Shown here piece after piece: positions 13,111 through 22,686 of a stretch of 64,000 nt of DNA. The position numbers and the translations under genes were made by a program. This stretch comes from Pyrocephalus nanus (Eukaryota > Chordata > Aves > Passeriformes > Tyrannidae): positions 36,642,232 through 36,706,231 of the forward strand of contig CM076267.1 in NCBI GenBank assembly GCA_038380795.1, read 5' to 3'. The stretch's first letter is position 1. Each line of letters begins with the position of its first letter. The notes beneath the pieces were generated by a model. It saw only the letters and a program-made list of their open reading frames with translations, searched no databases and had not been told where the DNA came from.

Positions 13111-16100
13111 CTGCAAGGAAAACATGGAATCACTGAGGGGATGGCCTGCAAGGAAAACATGGAATCACTGAGGGGATGGCCTGCAAGGGAAAACATGGAA
13201 TCACTGAGGGGATGGTCTGCAAGGGAAAACATGGAATCACTGAGGGACGGGGACAGGAGATGTGGGGATGGCCTGCAAGGGAGAACACAGAATCGCTGCG
13301 GGATGGGGACAACGGCACAAATCCTCCGCTCCGGGAACTCCAACCTCACTTACCCCTGGCTTCCCTGAACACCTCCAGCGCCTCGGGGTTGACTCTGACC
13401 CTCGCCGTGGACTCCACCGCCAAGGCCTCCAGCTTGACCAGGCTGAGGTCTGCCCCGAAGTCGACCAGCAGGCGGACGAAGGCGGCGTCGCAGCCGTGGC
13501 GCAGCACGGCGTCCATCACGCACACCGGCGAGCCCCTGGAGAAGCCCTGCAGGTTGACGGGCCCGCAGCAGTTGAAGTCGGGGTCGGCTCCCGCCCGGAG
13601 CAGCAGCTGGAAGCACGGCAGGTTGTGGTAGGCAGCGCTGATGTACAGCGGGCACACCACCAGCGTGGTGAGGGGCCGCGAGCAGTGGCCGCGGGCGGGC
13701 GGGTGGTGGTTCACGTCCACGTCCGCGCCGTACCTGCGTGGGCACAGGGAAGTGAGCACCCAGGGAGAACCCCTGCCTGTCTCTGGCACCTCTGGGTCCC
13801 ACCAGCCATGAAGTGCCACCCTCAGGTGGGGCTGGAGGGGTTTCGGATTAGGGACAACCCGGCCGGCCGCGGGAGGATCTTTCGGAAGCAAAGCTGGTTT
13901 TCCCAGGATTTGGGAAGAGGAGGAGCAGCTGGGAAACATCTTCCCTTGCCCTCCTGTGTTGGGTTTGAATGGCCAGGTTTTGCTAGTTGGGGGGGGGGGG
14001 GGGGGGGGGGGCTCCAAGTGTGGTTTTTCCAACAGCTTTTCCATGTCCGGCAGAGGCAATTCCAGCCCCAGGACTGACCTGCCACTGGCCAAGGCAGAGC
14101 CCATCGGGAATGAGAGCAGTGCCTCTGGGATAACAAATTTAAGAAGGAAAAAAATAGATGGAAGATGAAACTGGAGCAGTTCCTGAAGGACTGACCCCAT
14201 GGAACAGTGGAGGCACTAATTTCCATCTCCTTCCCATACAGCTTGGATGGGAAGAAGGAGGAAGTCACCCCAATCCCTAAGGAATGGCTGGTTTTAACCA
14301 CTGCAGACCGAGCAAAGCCCTGCCCCTTCTCCCCACAGAGGGATAAAAGGTTTTCTCACCCACCAATTCCCCTCCCCAAATTGCAAACTGGGTGCTCAGA
14401 GATCCTCCTGGCTTCCTAGACACCATTATATCCCTTGCAGGAGCCGATAAAAACAAGGAAAATCCCAGGGGACAAACCCTGCCTCAGAACAAGCCCAGTT
14501 CTCCCTGAGACTGGCAACTCTTTACCCAAATCCTTCAATTCTGAGAGGGGGAAGAGCCCCAGGCACACCCAGACCCAGGGCTGAGACTCCTCCAAGAGCT
14601 GCCAATGGCACGAAGTGGATTTTCCGCTTGAAATAACATTCCAGGAGCATTTGGATGGAGTGCCACTTCCATAGGGTGAACTCCTGAGCAGGGAGCAGGT
14701 ATCCCTTCATTTCAGTCCTTCTTTTTTCCCCCAAAAAACCCTCAGAGGAAACCCTCAATTCCAAGCAAAACCCCAAATTCCACTTTGTCAGACAGGCACC
14801 TGAAGCAGCAGGGGGATGTGCCAGCTCTCCTTTTTCCCTGTTTTAACCTGGAGAAAGGATCCTCTCATCCTTGCCGGATCAGCCACTGCAACCCATCCCG
14901 TCCCCAGCTGTGAGGGAAGTCATCTCCCCCCGAAATATTTCCAGCAGCTGCCTCCTGAAACGGATCACCATCCCAGAGATGTGTGGATTTACTACCAATG
15001 GATACGATTCTCCCTCCTCCTTGGGTCGGGAATGCTCAGGGATCCCGACTGTGCTATGGTGTGTGATTTTAAACCCAGAATTAACCAGGTGAGGTTTATA
15101 CAACCTGACTCAGCTGGGCTGTCTGGGGCCTGCAATATTTCCTTATATCCTAGGAAAAGTGTCCCTTCCCCATGGCATTCCCTCTGCCAGCTCCAAAACC
15201 TCGGAGAGAGCTGCACCTTTAACTAAGTCACTGCCTGGACCTGTGAAATCCCTGCTCAGGGTTACCTGACATTTTGGGCAATCTGACAATTTGGTATTAA
15301 CTGAGCAGCCTTGGGAGAGACATTCCCAAATAAAAAATAATAATAAAAAAAAAAGGGACTGGACAAACTCCAGTTCATTTTTAAGCCTGAAAGTTTTCCA
15401 AAAATCTTGCTTTTAATATTGCTGGCAAGGTATCCCGAGGAGCAGACACATAAATCAAGGCACCAGCTCTCTCTGGGCTGCTGAAAATCCCATTTGCTGC
15501 ATTCCAGCCTGGCTGGGGGGAGTGGATCAGGGGAGATTTTTGGGAATCAACAAGCCCAGGGTGAAGAAGGACCAGTGGGACACCGCTGGATGCACAGCTG
15601 GGGATGATCTCCTGCTTGGTGTTCCTCTCTCCTTTCCCCCCCCTAGCTCCTTTCTGCTGCTTTCCATCTCCCTCCCTCACATTTACTGTGCCCTAAAATC
15701 CCTGCTGTGGATTCAGCACAGGGCCCAAAATCACCACATCTGCTGCCACACCTGGATTTGGGCAGAGGCACCTCTCGATAGCCACACCATGACAACCCCT
15801 GTCCCCACTCCAGGCTGTCCCCAGCTCCCACCTGATGAGCTCCTGCAGGATTTCTGTGCCATAACCACACTTGTCCCCACTCCGTGGTGTCCCTGAGTTC
15901 CCACCTGATGAGCTCCTGCAGGATGTCCAGCCCTGTCCCCAGCTCCCACCTGATGAGCTCCTGCAGGATGTCCAGCCCTGTCCCCAGCTCCCACCTGATG
16001 AGCTCCTGCAGGATGTCCAGCCCTGTCCCCAGCTCCCACCTGATGAGCTCCTGCAGGATGTCCAGCCCTGTCCCCAGCTCCCACCTGATGAGCTCCTGCA

Positions 16101-18718
16101 GGATGTCCGCCCGTCCCACTCTCGCCGCGTGGTACACGGGAGTGCTGCGGTGGTGGCGGCTCCCGTTGGGATCAGCCCCGGCCTCCAGCAGGATCTTGGC
16201 GCACTCCAGGTGCCCGTTGACCACGGCCACGTAGAGGGCCGTCTGTCCCTTGACGTCCACCAGGTCGATCTCGGCCCCTTTCTGCAGCAGGAAGTCCACG
16301 CAGGGCCCGTGGCCGGCGGTGGCCGCGATGCGCAGGGGGGTGCAGGGCAGCCACCCGCAGCACCACACCGACTTCTCGTTGATCCGGCTGCTCCACGGCG
16401 AGAACCGGGCGTCAGAGAGGCCTTCCAGCTCCCAGAGGGGACGCTGGGACAGCCCAAAGTGCCCCCCTGGCACACGGGCATTGAGCAGGCTCCCTGGGGC
16501 AGCGGTGCCAGGGCTGTCCCGTTCGGACACACCTCAGGGACAGGGGGGGATTGTTGGGGTGGCCTGGGCAGGGCCAGGGGTGGGGTCAGGTGATCCCTTC
16601 CAGCTCAGGATATCCCAGGATTTTGGGCACTTTTTCAGCAACCCTAAAAAGCCCCTGTCAGTAACCTGAGAGGTGCTGCATGGAGACATAGCTGGGAGCA
16701 GGGCCTGGAATTTGGGCTTGCTCCCAGCTCTGCCCCAAAACTCAGGCAAAGTCATTAGTAAAGAATATAAACCACTGCCCTACTCCCCTTTGGCAGGGAA
16801 ATATCCCACATTGCTGGGGCTGCCCTGCCCCTGGAAGTGTTCAGGGCCAGGTTGGAGCAACCTGGGACAGTGGAAGGTGTCCCTGCCCATGGAACAGGAT
16901 GAGCTTTAGGGGCCTCCCAACCCAAACCAGTCTGTGATCCCATGGCTCCATGAAATCAGCAGTGACCAAGCTGGGGATCACAACCAAGCTGCTCCAAAGG
17001 GTGCAGAAAGCCACCAAAGCTGCAGGGAAACGGCAAGAGGACACAGGAGAAAGGGGGAAAGGTATGGAAAATGTCGGGATGCAGCTCTGTCACAGCACCA
17101 GCAACATCCACACTCAGCCAGGGACCACGGCATGACTTAATCACAAATCCAGGGAAACTCAGTTTGGGAGGAGCAGCCATCCTAAGAAAGGGTATCCAAC
17201 CCTTGCTGGATGGCTGGACAGGGATAAAGGCCTTTCCCAATTTACAGAAGGAGATGGCTCTGGTAAAGGAGCAGTATAACCCCCCACATCGAGCCCTAAG
17301 CTGTCGAGTCTTAAAATTAAAGTGCTCCCTTTATCCTTGGGGATTTGGGGAACTCCAGATCCACCCCCACAATCAAAGACATCCCTTCCCTGCTCCCTCC
17401 GTCACCTGTGTGATGGTGCTGTGGGTCCAGCCCTCCTCTTCCTGTCAAGCTCTGCTTTTTCCTGCACAGAACCCCTCAGGCCAAGGGTCCAAAGAGCCCC
17501 AGCTGCCCAGGGGGCAGAAAGAGGGTCTGGCTCATTCTCCTTTTTTGCTGAATTGACACTTTTTTTGAGACCAGGACACACTTAGCCCTCCAAGCAGATT
17601 TCTCCATGGTGCAGGAAAATTAATTAACTATCCCCAGGGTTGGCACTGGGCAGAGTTTGTAGCATGGGGTGTTTCGGGTTTACAGCTGATTGTAATCCCT
17701 TCTGTGTGTTTTTCCCGCTATCCGTGGGCTGCAGTTTTCATGGGATCACATTCCTACCCTGACCTGAAAAGAGTTTGTGCACGGCCACCACACTCTGGTG
17801 TGAGATCTGTGTCCTGGGAGACCAGGGGGGATGATCTGGGGAGGGGTGAATGGAGCATCCTCTCACCCTGACATCTCTCCCACAAAAACCCTCAGCCCTG
17901 GAAGTGTCCAAGGCCAGGTCGGAGGGACATGCGAGTTCAGTGGGAGGTGTCCCTGCCCACGGCAGGGGGTGGGACTGGATGAGCTTTAAGGTCCCTCCCG
18001 ACCCAAACCACTCTATGAAAAGCAGGTTGAGATGACAGTCCCTAAAGGTGCAGGCTGTGGGGACAGAGAGCAGAGCATCCTTGGAGACACGTCTCCACAA
18101 AAAATGAGGTGAAATGGGGGTCCCCAAAAGGCACAGGCTGTGGGGATGGAGAGTGGAGCATCCTTCCACCCTGACACCTCTCCCGTTAAAACCCCATCCC
18201 TGGAAGTGTCCAAGGCCGGCTTGGAGCAACCTGGGCTGGTGGGAGGTGTCCCTGCCCGTGGCACGGGGCGATGGAACGAGATGATCTTTAAGGTCCCTCC
18301 CAACCCAGCCCGCTCTGCGCGCACCGGGGTGCGATGGGGTCCCCAAAAGGCGCCGGGACGCACCGTCGCCGCATCCTCGGGAGCTCGCCGTGCCCCCCCA
18401 GGGTCTCCCCGCCCTCGCCCCCGGGAGCTCTCCTCACCTCTGGAAGCTCTCGTCCTGGAGCAGGCTGCGCAGGGTGGGCAGGTCCCCCACGAAGGCGGCG
18501 TCGTGCAGCCGGGTGTCCTCGCAGTGCTCCAGGGGGTGGTCGCAGAACTGCTCCTTCAGCCATTCCTTCAGGTTCCGACCTGCGCTGGAGGGAGACACGG
18601 CGGGGAGCCGGGATGAGCCCCGGGATGAGCCCTGCGTGCGTGTCCCGGCACAGCCCCCCGAGCCCCCCTGCCCACGGTACCTGCCCGGGGCGGGCGGGGG
18701 GTCCCCGCCCTCCGCCAT
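12977..18718 (-). CDS. ASB1: ASB1, ankyrin repeat and SOCS box protein 1 (complete, 5 coding exons)
   Basis: Join of 18681-18718, 18438-18584, 16085-16387, 13354-13733 and 12977-13110 gives 1002 nt, 333 residues, against 335 in human ASB1. All borders are GT/AG and all phases close. The protein starts MAEGG, has ankyrin-type repeats at about residues 35-280 (HDAAFVGD, TPLRIAATAGHG, TALYVAVVNGH, TPVYHAARVGRA, PLYISAAYHN) and a C-terminal SOCS box with a BC-box (SLLSLCRIA, 294-302) and Cul5-box (LPVP, 318-321). In the family, the SOCS box binds elongin B/C and CUL5-RBX2 while the ankyrin repeats choose the substrate for ubiquitination. The exact residues recalled for human ASB1 (for example EQFCDHPLEHCEDTRLHDAA) make the assignment firm. 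The odd features are the minisatellites on the exon 3 donor and the exon 5 acceptor, described separately. Confidence 0.96.
13111..13312 (-). repeat. 35-36 bp minisatellite covering the ASB1 intron 4 acceptor
   Basis: Copies of the acceptor motif (minus strand TTCCTTGCAG or TTCCCTTGCAG) occur with plus-strand 'ctgcaagg' starting at 13111, 13146, 13181, 13217 and 13273. The repeat occupies most of the 243-nt intron between exon 4 and exon 5. Copies are near-identical apart from single-base changes and a longer fourth interval (56 bp). Confidence 0.95.
13354..13733 (-). CDS. ASB1: ASB1 exon 4 (ankyrin repeats 5-6)
   Basis: Acceptor CACGCAG, donor GTAAGT, phase 2 in and 1 out. Reads YGADVDVNHH, VCPLYISAAYHN, GADPDFNC and VMDAVLRHGCDAAFVRLLVD in order, closely matching human ASB1 from residue 163 to about 290. 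Confidence 0.95.
13989..14011 (+). repeat. Homopolymer G23 in ASB1 intron 3
   Basis: Uninterrupted run of 23 G on the plus strand, so C23 in the ASB1 transcript. Could form quadruplex DNA, and is a likely place for assembly or sequencing error. Confidence 0.9.
15896..16108 (-). repeat. 45-bp minisatellite spanning the ASB1 exon 3 donor
   Basis: A 45-bp unit with donors at 16083-16084, 16038-16039, 15993-15994, 15948-15949 and 15903-15904, exactly 45 apart. Each unit holds the exon end (GACATCCTGCAGGAGCTCATCAG) and donor GTGGGAGCTG. A sixth, displaced copy of the donor lies at 15830-15831. The unit is 15 codons and stays open in the exon 3 frame (DILQELIRWELGTGL per unit). Confidence 0.97.
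16085..16387 (-). CDS. ASB1: ASB1 exon 3 (ankyrin repeats 2-4)
   Basis: Encodes residues 62-162, starting SRINEKSVWCCGWLPCTPLR and ending ...RADILQELI. The chosen end (donor GT at 16083-16084) reproduces human ASB1, where this exon joins to the YGADVDVN exon. The acceptor is a tandem GAGCAG; the downstream AG is chosen because it keeps the human length. The last 23 nt of the exon with the donor are the founder unit of a 45-bp minisatellite running into intron 3. Confidence 0.93.
16545..16625 (+). mobile_element. CR1 fragment, older subfamily (ASB1 intron 2)
   Basis: 'ggattgttggggtggcctgg' and 'gatcccttccagctcaggat', sense. Confidence 0.75.
16820..16945 (+). mobile_element. CR1 LINE 3' fragment (ASB1 intron 2)
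   Basis: Sense; 'ggttggagcaacctgggaca' to 'aaaccagtctgtgatccc'. Confidence 0.9.
17890..18020 (+). mobile_element. CR1 LINE 3' fragment (first copy of duplication)
   Basis: Sense; carried in the intron 2 tandem duplication, 'aaaccactctatga' end. Confidence 0.9.
18195..18318 (+). mobile_element. CR1 LINE 3' fragment (second copy of duplication)
   Basis: Sense; same upstream flank as the copy at 17890, consistent with duplication rather than separate insertion. Confidence 0.9.
18438..18584 (-). CDS. ASB1: ASB1 exon 2
   Basis: Acceptor CTCCAG, donor GTGAGG, phase 2 in and out. Encodes residues 13-61, including NLKEWLKEQFCDHPLEHCED and the first ankyrin repeat (RLHDAAFVGDLPTLRSLLQ). Intron 1 is only 96 nt and GC-rich. 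Confidence 0.95.
18681..18718 (-). CDS. ASB1: ASB1 exon 1 (coding part)
   Basis: Start codon at 18716-18718 in a CpG-rich setting; reads MAEGGDPPPAPG and ends in phase 2 at donor GTACCG. No in-frame alternative start is needed because human ASB1 also begins MAEGG. Confidence 0.92.
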
Positions 18719-19099
18719 CTCTCCCCGCCGGCCCCGCTCGCCCTCCCTCCCTCCGGCCCTCCCTCCCCGTCTCTCTCCCTCCCTCCCTCTCTCCCTTCCC
18801 GGCCTGATTGGCGCCCGGCCGCTTCCTGCCTGGGCGTTAAGGTGGATTTTCCCGGCGCTCCGGGGGCATCTCCCGAGCCTTTCCTCCTTCAGCGGGAGGA
18901 GCCGGCCGCCAGCGCCTCAGCATCCCCCGTGTTCCTGCGGGAACCGCTGCTCCTGCTTCCAGCGGCGCTCCGCGGAGCAGCTGGGGGGCAAAAAAGACTC
19001 TTTCCTGATCTCCATCCTGACCCTCCCCTGGCGCAGCTCCGGCCGTGCCCTCGGGTCCCGTCCCCGCCCCCCGTGAGACCCCGATGGGTCTCCGCTCCC

Positions 19100-19215
19100 T
19101 TCTCCTGCTGAACAATCCGAGTGCCCTCAGCCGCTCCTCAGCCGGCTTCTCCTCCAGACCCTGCACCACCTTCACGGCCTTTCCTCGGACACTCCGATAG
19201 CTCTGCATCCTCCTT
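19100..19215 (-). mobile_element. CR1 LINE internal fragment
   Basis: Antisense of the CR1 segment with 'tgctgaacaatccgagtgcc' and 'ccaccttcacggcctttcct'; inside the CpG-rich upstream region. Confidence 0.75.
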
Positions 19216-20344
19216 ACCGCCCTGGCACAGAGCGTTTAGAACACGCCCTCGCTCCTGAGTGCCCGGGTTTGAGTGCCCGCTGCCAGCGGGGAATGGTGGG
19301 GGTGGTTCCAACCCGTTCTCTTTGCCCGCTGGAACAGCAGACGCGGATTGGGATGGATGGGAATCTCAGAAACCACCTTCCCCTGCCTGCAGCCCTTATG
19401 CCATTATGGATGAGGCAAAACTGAGGCCAGGAATTTCTTCCTCGGTTTCCAACCCCAGTTTACAGCTCTGTCCCCCTCCACGTCCACTCCAGCAGCCAGG
19501 CACATCCCATTTCCCTGGGGGCAGCACAAGACAGACCAGAGCAGCTTTCCGGCCCCTGCGTCCCTTACAGATTGAACGGGAGATTTAATGGGAATAGATT
19601 TAATGGGCTCCTTCAGCTGCAAAGTGTGCCCAGCAACAGGAGCTCATCCAGAGGAAAAAGCATTTGTCCGTGGGCTTTTATTTCCTTCAGAGCTGACTCT
19701 TCTCCCTGTGGACAGAGGGAAGAAAGGGGAGCAGAGCACACAGCAGTGTTTACTTGCATTATGGTTGCTGTCCCTGTGGGCAAAGCAGAGCCCCAGAGAG
19801 GAATAAAATGATGGATAAACAGGGCAGACGAAGCTGGAATCGCTCATGGTTTGAGGTCCCTTCAGTTCCACAGCAAGTGCCTCTGTTCAGCCACTGTCTC
19901 CTCTCCCAGCCCCATGTTTATGAGTATTTATGTTCTTGCACACATACTGCAGTGAGGGCAGAAGGTTCTTACACACCGTACCCCGCTGTGTTTTCCAGCA
20001 GGTTATCTCCTGAACCAGGCTTTTTTCCCCTTTCTGTTTTCCCCCCATTAAACTCACGTGAAAAGCAGCCCATCCCAAGTTGTCCTCATGAATTCTTGTG
20101 CTGGGGTGGTGGAAAGAGCGTGACTGTGCTGCCTCAGCCTCCAGCTTGGGAATTCCCTGGGTGTTCAGAAGAAATCCCATGGAGAAATACACTCTGCTGC
20201 CGATCTCTGTCACTGAGATGGGAAGGCAGAACTTTGCAAACAGGTCAGCAGTTGGCCAAGACCTCGGAAGTGTTTTTGCCAAGTCTGGAGAAACCGTTTT
20301 GCCCAGCACACCTGACTGCTCCCACCAGATTCACCCCTCACAAG

Positions 20345-20420
20345 CTGAGGGCACAGCCTGTGCTCCAGGAGGTTGGACTGGATGACCTCCTGAGGTTCCT
20401 TTCAGCCTGGATTAGTCCAT
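20345..20420 (+). mobile_element. CR1 LINE 3' fragment
   Basis: Sense; 'aggttggactggatgacctc' and 'ttcagcctggatta', then the AAT microsatellite. Confidence 0.85.
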
Positions 20421-20506
20421 AACAATAACAATAATAATAATAATGATGATAATAATGATAATAACAATAACAACAACAACAACATAATAATAATAATAAT
20501 AATGTC
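20419..20506 (+). repeat. AAT/AAC trinucleotide microsatellite
   Basis: Mixed (AAT)n, (GAT)n and (AAC)n directly following a sense CR1 3' end, a common place for microsatellites to grow from the LINE tail. Confidence 0.9.
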
Positions 20507-20937
20507 AGTGCTTCCTGGAACTGGGACAGTGCTGAGGTCCATGGACTGTTTCCAAAGGGAGTTGCTGAATGATGGGGTCCCCCAGTGCCACCAGACAGCG
20601 GATCCAGAGGAACTGGGTCCTGCTGGCTCCCTGTCCTGAAAGGCATCACTGCCAGAACCCTTCCCTGGCCATGCCCAGCCCCAGCAGGGAGAAGCAGCCA
20701 GGGAAGGTGGGCTCACCTTGTCCCCCCTTTCCCTCCATTCCAGCAGTGTGTTATCCACGGGTGGCCTTTCAGGCTGATCCCACCCAGCCTGGAAACCAAT
20801 CTGCCTGGAAATTGGAGCCTCCAGGAGGAGGAGGAGGAGGCTTCCAGGATCTAAAAATAGCCCCTTATCCAACACAGCCAACACACACTGACTTGCCCCT
20901 CAGGCAGGACCTTTCCTCCACTCCCAAACCTTGAAGT

Positions 20938-21076
20938 GACAAAAAGAAACAAGGAAAGGAGGAAAGGAAGAGAGGAAAGGAAGAGGAGGAGAGGAGGGAA
21001 GGAGGGAAAGAGGGAAGGGAAGGTTTGGGAAGGGAAGAAAAGAAAGCCAAGGCAAGGAAAAAAAAGAAAAAAGATA
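20938..21076 (+). repeat. Polypurine tract of about 139 bp
   Basis: Almost only A and G on the plus strand (aaggaaaggaggaaagg type). Contains mirror-like segments compatible with triplex DNA. Intergenic. Confidence 0.9.
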
Positions 21077-22603
21077 ACTCCTCTAAATGCTCCAGAGGAG
21101 CCCTCAATCACCCCTCCACGTTCCCCACCAAGTGATTGAAAAGGACAATTATTTACAGCCGGTGCTAACACCAGTGGTTACTCCCCCCACCACTGCCCTT
21201 TTCCAGAGGCACCAACACCTTCTAAATCCCTCAAGGTTCCTCCCAGACCTGCCAGGCAGCAGGAAAAAAAAAAAAAAAAAAATCTGTGCCAGAGTCCCAG
21301 TCACGGGAAAGGAAGAAAGAAAGGAAGGAAGGGGGGGGGGGAACAAATGCCGTGACCAGAACTGTAATTCACACTTAGCTCAGCCCATAAAACTTCTCCC
21401 TCCCTGGATCTAAGCCAAGGGCTTGGATTTTTAGTGAACTCTGAAGTGAAGTTGCCCTGGTGATAAATACATCTGGGGGGAAAGAGGGAGGGGGGGAAAT
21501 CCTTCATCCCTCCCCCCCCCATTTTTAGCACAGCTCAGGGGTTTTCTGGGGAATTTGTGTGGTGGACATTAAGAAGAAAACAGGGATGAGAGACAGGAGG
21601 AGGATTTAATTGCAGCATCCAGGCCTGTCTTTAGGGCTGTAACGACAGGTTGCTTGGAGTGCAGGGAGTTAATTATGCTGCAAATGAGCCTTGATGGGCC
21701 GAAAACAGGAGCGTCCTGAGGGAAAACAGGCAGGACTGATGAACTGTAACCTTCCAGCAGGTGTCCAGGGCTTTGCTCCTTCCACCCTGACCAGGAGAAG
21801 GTGGAGATTACACTGTAACACCCCAGTAACCACCAGGATAAACACAGGTCCTGGAATCAGGGAATATCCTGAGCTGGGAGATCCAGGAGCCTGGACCTGC
21901 ATGGTCATGGATGGCCATGGATGGGGGATGCCAGCCCCAACATGGTCCCAAAGGAAAGTTTACAGTGACTTCACCATTTTTTTTTTGTGGAAAAATGGCC
22001 CAAACCCCCGAGTATTTCCCACTGGCTGTGCCCAAAGAGGGGTGGGTCACACATCTCTGATCCTTGGAGTCTTCCTAGGTGGTATTTTAAGCCCTGACCA
22101 CTGGATGCCAGTTTGGAAGGAAACAGGACAATGGTTGTCCTACACATCCCTTTCATATCTCCCAGGAAAATTATGGAATTACCTGAGAGAGCAGGATTCC
22201 TTGGGATGGCCTGGGAGAGAGCAGGACTTCCTAACCCCATGCCCTGGAAAGCACAGCCAGAGGTGCTGGAAAAGGCACTCAGCTCTCATTCCAAAACACA
22301 CCGAGGGATTCCAGTAGAAGCTCTGGAACTGTGACTGGGAAGGCCAAAACGAAAGAACTAAACAGATGAGTTGTTTTTAATCTGGTGCTTTGGGAAATCA
22401 CTCCCAGAATGGGAACTCCAGGTCAGGAGAGATCTGATGCCCCAGCACTTTATTGCTGCCATGCCACGTCCTGTGCCTGGTGGCTCTGGCTGGAGGTCTC
22501 TCAGGCAGGGAAAGTGGTTCATTCTGGGAATGTTCAGTGCTGGACCCAAAGGGAACAGGACTCACCGTGAACTCCTGGCACTGGAATGCACCCAAATTTT
22601 CTG

Positions 22604-22686
22604 CATCCATCCATCCATCCATCCATCCATCCATCCATCCATCCATCCATCCATCCATCCATCCATCCATCCATCCATCCATCCAT
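22604..22686 (+). repeat. (ATCC)n tetranucleotide microsatellite, about 20 copies
   Basis: Perfect 'atcc' repeat on the plus strand; intergenic. The same tetranucleotide occurs in opposite orientation at 43093-43158. Confidence 0.98.

Larger units (their letters stand above)
17845..18318. repeat. Direct duplication of about 300 bp in ASB1 intron 2
   Basis: Two copies (about 17850-18015 and 18150-18318) share 'gagcatcct-tcaccctgacacctctcccgt' followed by a sense CR1 end. Between them a smaller pair of 'caggctgtggggac/tggagag' blocks also repeats. The whole lies between exon 2 and exon 3 and looks like a tandem duplication that carried a CR1 fragment. Confidence 0.75.
18290..19240. promoter_or_regulatory. 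ASB1: CpG-rich promoter region of ASB1
   Basis: Dense CpG around exons 1-2 and upstream of the start codon, unlike flanking DNA. A pyrimidine tract (plus strand) of CCCT and CTCC units at 18737-18800 lies immediately 5' of the start codon, so the transcript or core promoter is purine-rich here. No TATA box is evident. Limits are by eye. Confidence 0.7.

Noticed and set aside
13346..14200. Longer ASB1 exon 4 starting upstream of 13733
   Set aside because: The frame is open upstream, but the acceptor CACGCAG at 13734-13735 joins exactly to the human-like YGADVDVN and the upstream peptide is unrelated to ASB1.
15896..16108. CRISPR array
   Set aside because: The repeats are directly contiguous without unique spacers, lie in a bird gene and match the exon sequence; the same holds for 13111-13312.
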